Shown: positions 53,743-62,090 of the stretch, piece by piece
Layout of the letters: each line of letters opens with the position of its first letter
Numbering within the stretch: the first letter of the stretch is position 1
Assembly (NCBI GenBank): GCA_018826895.1
Contig: JAHJYA010000005.1
Span: forward strand, 17,513 to 81,512
From: Gammaproteobacteria bacterium
Lineage (GTDB): Bacteria; Pseudomonadota; Gammaproteobacteria; Pseudomonadales; Pseudomonadaceae
DNA length: 64,000 bases
Direction: 5' to 3'
Program-made: the position numbers and the translations under genes
Notes under the pieces: generated by a model
Databases searched by the model: none
What the model was told of the DNA's origin: nothing
What the model saw: the letters and a program-made list of their open reading frames with translations, nothing else

Positions 53743-55440
53743 GTGTCTGCGCGTTTGTCCATCCTCATCGCCGAGGACAGCGCCGCTGACCGCATGCTGC
53801 TTTCGACCATCGTCAGTCGTCAGGGCCATCGCGTGCTGACGGCAGCCAATGGCCTGGAAGCACTGGCCCTGTTCGAGCAGGAACGGCCGCAGTTGGTCCT
53901 GATGGACGCGTTGATGCCCATCATGGACGGTTTTGAAGCAGCTCGGCGGATCAAGCTATTGGCCGGCGAAGCGCTGGTGCCGATCATCTTTCTCACCTCG
54001 TTGACCGAAGGCGAAGCACTGGTGCGCTGCCTGGAAGCCGGTGGCGATGATTTCCTGGCAAAGCCCTACAACCGGGTGATCCTGGAGGCCAAGATCAACG
54101 CCATGGATCGCTTGCGGCGGCTGCAGGAGACGGTACTGCAGCAGCGCGATCTGATTGCCCGCAACAATGCGTTTCTACTCGATGAGCAGCGTGCGGCCAA
54201 AGCGGTATTCGACAAGGTGGCTCATGCTGGCTGTCTGGATGCGCCCAATGTGCGTTACCTGCAGTCGCCTTATGCGTTGTTCAATGGTGACCTGCTGCTG
54301 GCCGCCTTTCAGCCGTCTGGCGATATGCATGTGTTGCTGGGCGACTTTACCGGCCATGGCTTGCCTGCAGCCATTGGTGCCATGCCGCTGGCCGAGGCGT
54401 TCTATGGCATGACGGCCAAGGGGCACTCACTGCGCGAGGTGTTACGCGAGGTCAATGCCAAGCTCAAGCGCATACTGCCGATGGGTATGTTCTGCTGTGC
54501 GACCCTGCTCAACATCAGTTTTCAGCGCAAGGTCGTGGAGGTCTGGGCGGGCGGCCTGCCGGATGGTTATCTGCTGCGCGGCGCTGGCCGTGAGCACACG
54601 CCTCTGGTGTCGCGGCATCTGCCTCTAGGGGTGCGCGATGCGCGCTCTTTCAATGATGCGCTGGAGGTCTACCCGCTCGAGATGGGAGACCGGGTGCTGC
54701 TGCTGTCCGACGGTGTGCTGGAGGGCAGCAACGCTGAAGGTGAGCTGTTTGGCGAGCAACGCCTGCTCGAGGTGCTTGCCGCTAACCGTGATGACCAGGC
54801 CCTTTTTGACGAAATCCAGGCAGCGCTCATCCGTTTTCGTGGCACTCAACAGGACGATATCAGCCTGGTCGAGATCGGCCTGGTCGAGCCCACGAGCCTG
54901 GGGCGTCCGCCCGTACCCCAGGGCGGCAGCGTAGAAAATGCGCCGCTGGACTGGTCGGCTACCTTCGAGTACCGCGGGGCAACCTTGCGCCGCCACAATC
55001 CGGTACCTCAGGTTTTGCAGTTACTGCTCGAAGTGCCCGGCCTGCGGCTGCAGGCAGGCGCGCTTTTCAGTGTGTTGACCGAGCTCTATGCCAATGCCCT
55101 GGAGCATGGAGTGCTGGGCCTGGACTCAGCGATGAAAGCCGATGCCCGTGGGTTTGCTGATTACTACCGGCTACGCACGGAACGTCTGGCCGCACTGGTC
55201 GAGGGCTATGTGCGGTTTGATCTGCGGATTTGTCCCGAGCCGGGCGGTGGTCGTCTGACGCTACTGGTCGACGACAGTGGTCCTGGTTTCGACGGCCAGG
55301 CTGTTATGGACCACCAGGCGCAGCCGGAGCGTTTCAGCGGTCGCGGGCTGGCCCTGGTTCGTCAGCTCAGCGAGCGCTGCACCTGGCCTGCCGATGGCCG
55401 CGGTGTGAGCGTGGAGTTTTCCTGGCGGCTTGAGGCATAA
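53743..55440 (+). CDS. hsbR: Response regulator with PP2C phosphatase and anti-sigma kinase domains, HsbR-like
   Basis: The 565-residue protein has three modules: a receiver domain (1-125; phospho-acceptor D55 in VLMDALMPIMDG), a SpoIIE/PP2C phosphatase (about 170-385; NGDLLLAAFQPSGDMHVLLGDFTGHG in part, LLSDGVLEG, QQDDISLVEI) and a C-terminal HATPase (about 430-565; LTELYANALEHG, LVDDSGPGFDG, GRGLALVRQL). This is the HsbR architecture: phosphorelay input switches it between phosphatase and kinase for HsbA. The start is GTG at 53743. Confidence 0.9.
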   Translation: MSARLSILIAEDSAADRMLLSTIVSRQGHRVLTAANGLEALALFEQERPQLVLMDALMPIMDGFEAARRIKLLAGEALVPIIFLTSLTEGEALVRCLEAGGDDFLAKPYNRVILEAKINAMDRLRRLQETVLQQRDLIARNNAFLLDEQRAAKAVFDKVAHAGCLDAPNVRYLQSPYALFNGDLLLAAFQPSGDMHVLLGDFTGHGLPAAIGAMPLAEAFYGMTAKGHSLREVLREVNAKLKRILPMGMFCCATLLNISFQRKVVEVWAGGLPDGYLLRGAGREHTPLVSRHLPLGVRDARSFNDALEVYPLEMGDRVLLLSDGVLEGSNAEGELFGEQRLLEVLAANRDDQALFDEIQAALIRFRGTQQDDISLVEIGLVEPTSLGRPPVPQGGSVENAPLDWSATFEYRGATLRRHNPVPQVLQLLLEVPGLRLQAGALFSVLTELYANALEHGVLGLDSAMKADARGFADYYRLRTERLAALVEGYVRFDLRICPEPGGGRLTLLVDDSGPGFDGQAVMDHQAQPERFSGRGLALVRQLSERCTWPADGRGVSVEFSWRLEA

Positions 55441-55470
55441 TCCAGGCCCTTGGGCTCATGGAGTGACCTG

Positions 55471-55824
55471 GTGTCTGATCCCCACCTCGACAGCGACGTG
55501 CTGGCTGCCTTGCAGGACGTGATGGAAGACGAGTACCCGGTTCTGCTCGATACCTTTCTGGCCGACTCCGAAGAACGTCTGCGCGTATTGCGTGACGCAC
55601 AGCAGGCTGGTGATGCCCAGGCGATCCGCTTGGCGGCGCACAGCTTCAAGGGCAGCTGCAGCAATATGGGCGCTACCTTGCTGGCGGGTTTGTGCCGCCA
55701 GCTCGAGGAAGCCGGTCGCTGTGAGGACCTGAGTGTGGCGCCTGCACTGCTCGAACAAATCGAGCGAGAATTTGCCATCGTGCGGATTCTTTTCAAATCC
55801 GAGCGCCAGCGTTATCGCCACTGA
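55471..55824 (+). CDS. hptB: Histidine phosphotransfer protein, HptB-like
   Basis: The 117-residue Hpt domain has the phospho-acceptor His57 in AAHSFKGSCSNMGA, the same residue number as P. aeruginosa HptB. It passes phosphate from sensor kinases (RetS/PA1611-type in P. aeruginosa) to HsbR. The GTG at 55471 with GGAG 7 bases upstream is preferred to a TTG at 55450. The gene completes the hsbA-hsbR-hptB module. Confidence 0.87.
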   Translation: MSDPHLDSDVLAALQDVMEDEYPVLLDTFLADSEERLRVLRDAQQAGDAQAIRLAAHSFKGSCSNMGATLLAGLCRQLEEAGRCEDLSVAPALLEQIEREFAIVRILFKSERQRYRH

Positions 55825-55919
55825 TAGCCTGTGACAGTGGTCCGCCGGGTAGGCTGCAAACAGTCACGGCCACCCGTAATGCTGCAGCGCTGCAAACCAT
55901 CAGATTGGCTCCCGGCAAG

Positions 55920-55937
55920 TTGGCCCGCCCTTTGCAG
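55920..55937 (+). promoter_or_regulatory. Sigma-54 promoter of fliK
   Basis: TTGGCCCGCCCTTTGCAG: GG at 55922-55923, 10 bases, GC at 55934-55935. The predicted start, near 55947, lies inside an open frame that reaches back to 55905, which supports the shorter fliK start at 55977. Confidence 0.85.
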
Positions 55938-55976
55938 AACCCTCCGCACGAACCGAGCCCCGTGTGGAGAGTGTCC

Positions 55977-57227
55977 ATGTCCGTCCCCGATCTGCTGCTC
56001 AAGTCGGCGCCCGAAATAAAACCGCGTCCGGCAGCGCCCAACAACGCCGCCAAAGCGCCTGAGCCCCGTAAGAACGAGTCTTCCAGCTTTGCTGATGTGT
56101 ATGCCAAGGAGCGTCAGGCCAAGGCGGCGCAGCGCAGTGATGACGCCGCCAAGGCCGAGTCGCGCGAGAGCGTGGCCGAAGAGGCCGCCCCAGCGGACCC
56201 TGCCGCCGAGGAGCCGGTACTTGCCGATAGCGGCAATGCCTTGCCGAGTGAGCTGCAGCCGGACCCCGTGGTTGAGGATCCCGCGTTACTGTTGAGCTTG
56301 TTGGGGCAGGCGCCGGTGGTCGATGTTGACCCTGCGGCGACGCTGACTGAAGAGGGCATGCTGCCCACCCAACCGGCTACGCTCACCAGCAGTGGGCCGG
56401 CCAGTCTTACCGAAGCCAGCTTCGATCCGGAAATCGATGCGCTCAATCAGTTGCCTGCTGTGCAGATGGCGCTTGAGCAGGGCGCCAAGGCGAGGGCTGC
56501 AGAGGCGTTGGCCAAAGAGGGCAGTGGCGAGTCTGCCAAGCAGACCACCTTGACCACTGGTCAGGGCTTCGCGTCGGCCATGGCCGCGATGGGGGCGCAA
56601 AAAACCAGCGATGTCGCCAATGTGGTCGAAGAGCCGGCTCTGGAGCTGAGCGCGGTGGGGCTTGAGGCGCTCAAGGAAAGTTCGGTCGATAGCGCGCCGG
56701 AAAACTTCGTCAGCAAGCTCAGTGCCCTGAGTCAGGCAGTGAATCAGCAGGTGACCCAAACGCCTCGCGTACCGCTTGCCGGGCAACCTGTGCCGATGCA
56801 GCAGGCAGGCTGGAGTGAGGCGGTGGTTGATCGGGTGATGCTGATGTCGAGCCAGAACCTCAAGTCTGCCGAGATCCAGCTCGATCCGCAGGAGCTGGGA
56901 CGCTTGGAGGTGCGTATCAGTGTCAATCAGGACCAGACCCAGGTGACCTTTGCCAGTGCCCATGCCGGCGTGCGTGAAGCGCTCGACAGCCAGATGCATC
57001 GCCTGCGTGAGCTCTTTACTCAGCAGGGTATGAATCTGGCGGACGTCAACGTTTCTGACCAATCGCTCAACCGCGGTTGGCAAGGGCAGGAAGGCGACTC
57101 GGGCAAGGGCCAGCGCAATGGCGGCGGCGAGGGGTTGGCGCAACTTGAAGATGACAGCCTAGGGCCGCTGACGGAGATGCGTTCGAGCATTAGCGGCGGT
57201 CGCGGCATGGTGGACTTTTACGCCTGA
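55977..57227 (+). CDS. fliK: Hook-length control protein FliK
   Basis: The 416-residue protein has a long disordered Ala/Glu/Pro-rich N-terminal part (about 1-270) that serves as the ruler. A conserved C-terminal domain (about 285-390) has SAEIQLDPQELGRLEVRISV (in part) and HRLRELFTQQGMNLADVNV, which switches FlhB specificity. Length and layout are typical. The start at 55977 is fixed by the sigma-54 promoter position. A GC-rich hairpin follows. Confidence 0.94.
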   Translation: MSVPDLLLKSAPEIKPRPAAPNNAAKAPEPRKNESSSFADVYAKERQAKAAQRSDDAAKAESRESVAEEAAPADPAAEEPVLADSGNALPSELQPDPVVEDPALLLSLLGQAPVVDVDPAATLTEEGMLPTQPATLTSSGPASLTEASFDPEIDALNQLPAVQMALEQGAKARAAEALAKEGSGESAKQTTLTTGQGFASAMAAMGAQKTSDVANVVEEPALELSAVGLEALKESSVDSAPENFVSKLSALSQAVNQQVTQTPRVPLAGQPVPMQQAGWSEAVVDRVMLMSSQNLKSAEIQLDPQELGRLEVRISVNQDQTQVTFASAHAGVREALDSQMHRLRELFTQQGMNLADVNVSDQSLNRGWQGQEGDSGKGQRNGGGEGLAQLEDDSLGPLTEMRSSISGGRGMVDFYA

Positions 57228-57268
57228 GGCAGAACCTTCTGTAGTCCATCGTCGCTCTGTTCTAAACT

Positions 57269-57305
57269 GCATTCGCCCGGCCTCGCAAGAGCGCCGGGCG
57301 AATGC
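57269..57305 (+). terminator. Hairpin after fliK
   Basis: GCATTCGCCCGGC (57269-57281) pairs perfectly with GCCGGGCGAATGC (57293-57305) across an 11-base loop. No long T run follows. Confidence 0.65.
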
Positions 57306-57383
57306 GTTCAGGCGGTACGGATGTGTTGATCTGGCTGCGCGCCGCCGCGGCGTTGTGAGAGCCTGACGCATGCGTCGAAGAGC

Positions 57384-57400
57384 TGGCACAACCCTTGCTC
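57384..57400 (+). promoter_or_regulatory. Sigma-54 promoter of fliLMNOPQR(-flhB)
   Basis: TGGCACAACCCTTGCTC: GG at 57385-57386, 10 bases, GC at 57397-57398. It lies 50 bases before the fliL start. Confidence 0.9.
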
Positions 57401-57449
57401 CTGACCCTTTGAAAACCGATCGAACTCCGATCAGTGACGGATTATTGGC

Positions 57450-57971
57450 ATGGCTAAGAAAAGTGCACCGCAAGACCCGGCAGCGGCTGCCGAGGGCAAA
57501 CCTGCGGGCAAGATGAAACTCATCATTCTGATCGTCGTCGGTCTTTTGCTGGCAATCGGTATTTCGGTGGGGGCTACCTGGTTCTTTTTGAACAAGTCGG
57601 CGCCTGAGGCCGAAGCGCCGGAAGCGGTCGAAAGTCAGGAGCCGGTCAAACAGGCTGCCATCTATGAAGAGCTGGTGCCGGCCTTCGTGGTCAACTTCAA
57701 CCACAAGGGGCGGGCGCGTTATATGCAAGTCAGTGTGGCATTGATGGCCCGTGACCAGGCTGCCCTGGATGCACTCAAGGTGCATATGCCGGTGCTGCGC
57801 AACCGCCTGGTGATGCTGTTCTCCAGCCAGGATTTCGAGTCGCTGATTACACCTGTCGGCAAGGAAATGCTACGTCAGCAAGCCACCGCCAGCGTGCAGG
57901 AGCTGGCGCAGAAGGAAACCGGCAAGCTGGCTGTCGAGCAGGTACTGTTCACCAATCTAGTGTTGCAGTAG
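57450..57971 (+). CDS. fliL: Stator-associated protein FliL
   Basis: The 173-residue inner-membrane protein has a short cytoplasmic N-terminus, one transmembrane helix (about 27-48; KLIILIVVGLLLAIGISVGA) and a periplasmic domain (YEELVPAFVVNFN to EQVLFTNLVLQ) that forms rings around the stator. It is the first gene of the operon behind a sigma-54 promoter, and fliM follows after 13 bases. Confidence 0.95.
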   Translation: MAKKSAPQDPAAAAEGKPAGKMKLIILIVVGLLLAIGISVGATWFFLNKSAPEAEAPEAVESQEPVKQAAIYEELVPAFVVNFNHKGRARYMQVSVALMARDQAALDALKVHMPVLRNRLVMLFSSQDFESLITPVGKEMLRQQATASVQELAQKETGKLAVEQVLFTNLVLQ

Positions 57972-57984
57972 GCGAGGGTCGAAC

Positions 57985-58956
57985 ATGGCTGTGCAAGACC
58001 TGCTTTCCCAGGACGAAATCGACGCGCTGCTGCATGGGGTGGACGATGGCTTGGTCGAGCCTGAGGAGGCCGCTGAACCTGGCTCGGTCAAACAGTACGA
58101 CCTGACCAGCCAGGACCGCATCGTCCGTGGGCGCATGCCGACCCTGGAGATGATCAACGAACGCTTCGCCCGCTACACCCGTATCAGCATGTTCAACCTG
58201 CTGCGGCGCTCGGCTGATGTCGCCGTCGGTGGTGTGCAGGTCATGAAATTTGGTGAGTACGTGCACTCGCTGTACGTGCCCACCAGCCTTAACCTGGTGA
58301 AGATGAAGCCGTTGCGCGGCACCGGGCTGTTCATTCTCGATGCCAAGCTGGTGTTCAAGCTGGTGGACAACTTTTTTGGCGGCGATGGGCGCCACGCGAA
58401 GATCGAGGGGCGGGAGTTCACGCCCACCGAGCTGCGAGTAGTGCGTATGGTGCTCGATCAGGCGTTTATCGACCTGAAGGAAGCCTGGGCCGCCGTGATG
58501 GATATCAACTTCGAGTACGTGGGTTCTGAGGTCAACCCTGCGTTGGCCAACATCGTCAGCCCCAGCGAAGTGATTGTGGTGTCGACCTTTCATATCGAAC
58601 TCGACGGTGGCGGTGGCGACCTCCATGTAACCATGCCTTATTCGATGATCGAACCCATCCGCGAGATGCTCGACGCCGGCTTTCAGTCCGATGTGGATGA
58701 CCAGGACGAGCGTTGGATCAAGGCGCTGCGTGAAGACATTTTGGACGTCAGCGTACCTCTGGGCGCCACCGTGGTCAGACGCCAGCTCAGGCTGCGCGAC
58801 ATCCTGCATATGCAGCCCGGGGATGTGATCCCGGTAGAGCTGCCTGAGGATGTGATCATGCGGGCCAACGGTGTTCCCACCTTCAAGGTCAAGCTCGGCG
58901 CACACAAGGGCAACCTGGCGCTCCAGGTGCTCGAGCCGATTGATCGGCAACGCTAA
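57985..58956 (+). CDS. fliM: Motor switch protein FliM
   Basis: The 323-residue FliM has the N-terminal CheY-binding motif LSQDEIDALL (7-16), a central domain with RRSADVAVGGVQVMKFGEY, and a C-terminal SpoA domain (about 245-320; GDVIPVELPEDVIM). It is the middle C-ring layer that receives phospho-CheY. The motif and length match Pseudomonas FliM. Confidence 0.97.
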   Translation: MAVQDLLSQDEIDALLHGVDDGLVEPEEAAEPGSVKQYDLTSQDRIVRGRMPTLEMINERFARYTRISMFNLLRRSADVAVGGVQVMKFGEYVHSLYVPTSLNLVKMKPLRGTGLFILDAKLVFKLVDNFFGGDGRHAKIEGREFTPTELRVVRMVLDQAFIDLKEAWAAVMDINFEYVGSEVNPALANIVSPSEVIVVSTFHIELDGGGGDLHVTMPYSMIEPIREMLDAGFQSDVDDQDERWIKALREDILDVSVPLGATVVRRQLRLRDILHMQPGDVIPVELPEDVIMRANGVPTFKVKLGAHKGNLALQVLEPIDRQR

Positions 58957-59010
58957 CCACAGGCGCAACTGCGCCTCATGAAACCGCTACCCGCCAGCCG
59001 AGGAACGACG

Positions 59011-59484
59011 ATGGCAGACGAAAACGAAAACACCTCCCCCGAGGAGCAGGCGCTCGCCGATGAGTGGGCTGCGGCACTCTCTGAGGCAGGTGATGATGCG
59101 GCAGGCCAGGACGATATCGACGCCATGCTTGCCGCTGGCGGCGTCACGGCTCCAGCCGCCCCGCGTGCGCCCATGGAAGAGTTCGGCAGTGCGCCGAAAT
59201 TCAATCAGCCGGTAAGCCTGGACGGCCCTAATCTGGACGTCATTCTGGACATCCCGGTGTCGATCTCGATGGAAGTCGGCAACACCAACATCACCATTCG
59301 CAACCTGCTGCAGCTCAATCAGGGATCGGTGGTCGAGCTCGACCGTCTGGCCGGTGAACCGCTCGACGTGCTGGTCAACGGCACGCTGATCGCCCATGGT
59401 GAAGTGGTCGTGGTCAACGAGAAGTTCGGCATCCGCCTGACTGATGTCATCAGCCCGAGTGAACGCATCAAGAAACTGCGCTAA
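59011..59484 (+). CDS. fliN: Motor switch protein FliN
   Basis: The 157-residue protein has a Glu/Ala-rich N-terminal extension and a C-terminal SpoA domain (about 75-155; LDIPVSISMEVGNTNITIRN, RLAGEPLDVLVNGTLIA, FGIRLTDVISPSERIKKL). It forms the base of the C ring and docks FliH. The ATG at 59011 with GAGGAACG upstream is chosen over an in-frame ATG at 58978 that has no ribosome-binding site. Confidence 0.95.
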   Translation: MADENENTSPEEQALADEWAAALSEAGDDAAGQDDIDAMLAAGGVTAPAAPRAPMEEFGSAPKFNQPVSLDGPNLDVILDIPVSISMEVGNTNITIRNLLQLNQGSVVELDRLAGEPLDVLVNGTLIAHGEVVVVNEKFGIRLTDVISPSERIKKLR

Positions 59485-59501
59485 CGCCAACCGAGCCCGC
59501 C

Positions 59502-59945
59502 ATGTTCAAACGCCTCACTGCTATCCCGTTGTCGTTCGTATCCCTGCAGAGCCTCGCTGCCGAGCCGGTTACCCAGGCTGCGCAGACGTTGCCGTCGGTT
59601 GGCAGCGGTATTACCGGCCAGTTGGTCCAGTTGTTGTTGGGGCTGGGGTTGGTGGTGGGGCTGATCTTCCTGTTGGCGTGGCTGATGCGCCGCGTGCAGC
59701 AGATCACCCCACGTGGCGGGCAGGTCATCAAGATTGTCGCCAGCCAGACCCTTGGCCCACGCGAGCGGCTGCTGCTGGTACAGGTCGGCGACGAGCAGGT
59801 GCTGCTTGGCTTGACCGCCGGGCGTATCAGCCCATTGCACGTAATGGCAGAACCGGTGCACCTACCCGATGCGGAGCCCGCCTCGACCGAATTCGCTCAG
59901 CGTCTGATGGAGTTGCTGGGCAAGGATCAGAAGGATAAATCGTGA
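59502..59945 (+). CDS. fliO: Flagellar export protein FliO
   Basis: The 147-residue protein has an N-terminal hydrophobic leader and one transmembrane helix (about 40-61; [20 protein letters not shown]), followed by a conserved cytoplasmic part ([27 protein letters not shown]). FliO helps assemble the FliP ring of the export gate. The stop overlaps the fliP start (TGATG). Confidence 0.94.
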   Translation: MFKRLTAIPLSFVSLQSLAAEPVTQAAQTLPSVGSGITGQLVQLLLGLGLVVGLIFLLAWLMRRVQQITPRGGQVIKIVASQTLGPRERLLLVQVGDEQVLLGLTAGRISPLHVMAEPVHLPDAEPASTEFAQRLMELLGKDQKDKS

Positions 59946-60700
59946 TGCCTTGGTTGCGCCTGCTGCTGCCTGCTCTGTTGCTGCTGGTGCCGACGCTGGC
60001 GTTCAGCGCAGACAACCCGCTGTCGATTCCGGCCATCACCCTGAGTACCGATACCGAGGGGCAGCAGGAGTATTCGGTCAGTCTGCAGATTCTGCTGATC
60101 ATGACCGCGCTGGGGTTTATTCCGGCATTCGTCATGCTGATGACCAGTTTTACCCGCATCATTATCGTCTTCTCCATCCTGCGTCAGGCACTCGGGCTGC
60201 AGCAGACACCGTCGAACCAGATTCTCATTGGCCTGGCCCTGTTTCTGACGATGTTCATCATGGCCCCAGTGTTCGATCAGATTAACCGCGAGGCGTTGCA
60301 GCCATACCTGAACGAGCAGTTGCCGGCGCAGGAGGCAATCACCCGGGCAGAAGGACCGATCAAGAACTTCATGTTGGCGCAAACCCGAGAAAGCGATTTG
60401 GAGTTGTTCGTGCGGCTCTCCAAGCGCACCGACATCCTTCGTCCGGAGGACACACCGCTGACGATCCTGATCCCGTCATTCGTGACCTCGGAGTTGAAGA
60501 CTGCGTTTCAGATCGGCTTCATGATCTTTATCCCGTTTCTGGTGATCGATCTGGTGGTGGCCAGTATTCTCATGGCGATGGGCATGATGATGCTGTCGCC
60601 GCTGATCGTGTCGCTGCCGTTCAAGATTATGCTGTTTGTGCTTATCGATGGCTGGGCGCTGATCATGGGTACGCTCGCCGCCAGTTTCGGAGGTATCTGA
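59945..60700 (+). CDS. fliP: Export gate protein FliP
   Basis: The 251-residue protein has a signal peptide (about 1-22, ending AFSA) and four membrane helices. Conserved segments include [21 protein letters not shown] (in part), [20 protein letters not shown] and [17 protein letters not shown]. FliP forms the core pore with FliQ and FliR. The ATG at 59945 overlaps the fliO stop, and a GTG directly before it is less likely. Confidence 0.97.
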   Translation: MPWLRLLLPALLLLVPTLAFSADNPLSIPAITLSTDTEGQQEYSVSLQILLIMTALGFIPAFVMLMTSFTRIIIVFSILRQALGLQQTPSNQILIGLALFLTMFIMAPVFDQINREALQPYLNEQLPAQEAITRAEGPIKNFMLAQTRESDLELFVRLSKRTDILRPEDTPLTILIPSFVTSELKTAFQIGFMIFIPFLVIDLVVASILMAMGMMMLSPLIVSLPFKIMLFVLIDGWALIMGTLAASFGGI

Positions 60701-60701
60701 G

Positions 60702-60971
60702 ATGACCCCGGAAGTCGCCGTTGACCTGTTTCGTGAAGCCCTCTGGCTGACCGCAGTCATCGTTGCCTTGATGGTGATGCCTAGCCTGCTGGTTGGCCTG
60801 ATGGTGGCGATGTTTCAGGCCGCCACGCAGATCAACGAGCAGACTTTGAGCTTTTTGCCGCGTTTGCTGGTGATCTTGGTTACCTTGATCATCGCCGGGC
60901 CCTGGTTGGCGGCGACGATGATCGAGTACACGCGAGGCCTGATCATGAATATCCCCATGCTGATCGGCTGA
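60702..60971 (+). CDS. fliQ: Export gate protein FliQ
   Basis: This 89-residue protein has two membrane helices (about 16-40 and 52-75). The conserved segments MTPEVAVDLFREALW and FQAATQINEQTLSFLPRL are typical of FliQ, which forms the outer part of the FliPQR pore. It sits 1 base after fliP and 1 base before fliR. Confidence 0.97.
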   Translation: MTPEVAVDLFREALWLTAVIVALMVMPSLLVGLMVAMFQAATQINEQTLSFLPRLLVILVTLIIAGPWLAATMIEYTRGLIMNIPMLIG

Positions 60972-60972
60972 C

Positions 60973-61749
60973 ATGTTCGAGCTCAGTAATACCCAGATTG
61001 GCGGCTGGGTCGGCGCGTTCATGCTGCCGTTGTTTCGTATCGCCGCGATGCTTATGGTGATGCCGATCATCGGTACCCAACTGGTGCCGATGCGCGTGCG
61101 CATGTATTTCGCCCTGGCCATCTGCGTAGTGCTGGTGCCCAATCTGCCGCCGATGCCGGTGGTGGATGCGATCAACCTGCAGACGTTCCTGATGATCGCC
61201 CAGGAGATTCTCATAGGGGTGATGTTCGGCTTTGTTCTGCAGTTGTTCTTCCAGACCTTCGTGGTTGCCGGGCAGATCGTGGCCATGCAGATGGGGCTGG
61301 GTTTTGCCTCCATGGTCGACCCGGCCAACGGCGTTTCTGTGGCGGTGATCGGGCAGTTCTTTCTGATGCTGGTGACCTTGCTGTTTCTGGCCATGAACGG
61401 TCATCTGGTGGTGTTCGAGATACTGGCCGAGAGTTTCGTCACGCTGCCGATCGGCAGTGGGCTGATGGTCGAGCATTACTGGGAGATCGCCACCAAGCTG
61501 GGCTGGGTGTTTGGCGTTGCGTTGATTCTGGTGCTGCCGGCCGTGACGGCATTGCTGATCGTCAACATTGCCTTCGGCGTGATGACCCGCGCCGCGCCGC
61601 AGCTGAATATCTTTTCCATCGGTTTTCCACTGACTCTGGTGCTCGGGCTGGTCATTGTCTGGATTGGTATGGCCGATATCCTCTCCCAGTATCAGGTCTT
61701 CGCCACCGAAGCCTTGCAGTTGCTGCGCGAGATGGCGCGGATTCCATAG
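60973..61749 (+). CDS. fliR: Export gate protein FliR
   Basis: This 258-residue protein has about six membrane helices and the conserved FRIAAMLMVMPIIGTQLVP, GQIVAMQMGLGFASMVDP and RAAPQLNIFSIGFPLT segments. FliR completes the FliPQR gate. Its stop codon TAG is part of TAGGAG, which would have been the Shine-Dalgarno sequence of flhB before a mobile element landed 5 bases downstream of the stop. Confidence 0.97.
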   Translation: MFELSNTQIGGWVGAFMLPLFRIAAMLMVMPIIGTQLVPMRVRMYFALAICVVLVPNLPPMPVVDAINLQTFLMIAQEILIGVMFGFVLQLFFQTFVVAGQIVAMQMGLGFASMVDPANGVSVAVIGQFFLMLVTLLFLAMNGHLVVFEILAESFVTLPIGSGLMVEHYWEIATKLGWVFGVALILVLPAVTALLIVNIAFGVMTRAAPQLNIFSIGFPLTLVLGLVIVWIGMADILSQYQVFATEALQLLREMARIP

Positions 61750-61753
61750 GAGT

Positions 61754-62087
61754 TAGGGGCTGTTGCCGTTTCGTTCGCGGCCGCGCCGGAGCCAGTTTTA
61801 GCGCGAGGCAAGGCACGAGATGCGAGGTTTAGTGAGCTAAATGAGCCATCGAGAAACGCAGTATCGCGCTAAAACTGGCCCGGCCCTTCGGGTTGCGCGC
61901 AAAATCTCGCCCTGCGTTGTTGGAGGACTTGGCAAGGGAACAACGTGGACGGCGAGTCCATTACCTACGTCCTCCGCAATCCCCATGGATGGGGTGAATG
62001 CCGCAAGCCCGCCGGGAGCGGGCGCGGCCTAACCTGGCGAGATTTTTCGCGGCAACGCGGCTCACGACGAAACGGGAACAGACCCTA
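61754..62087. mobile_element. MITE-like element, copy 1 (330 bp plus TA at each end)
   Basis: The non-coding element has imperfect terminal inverted repeats: GGGGCTGTTGCCGTTTCGT at the left, and the complement of GGGTCTGTTCCCGTTTCGT at the right, each flanked by TA. Inside is a perfect 16-bp inverted repeat (61791-61806 with 61864-61879) and a GCAAAATCTCGCC / GGCGAGATTTTTC pair (about 61901-61913 and 62036-62048). It carries no transposase. TA duplication is typical of IS630/Tc1-mariner relatives. Two further copies lie at 63225 and 63838. It sits between fliR and flhB. Confidence 0.82.
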
Positions 62088-62090
62088 GCC

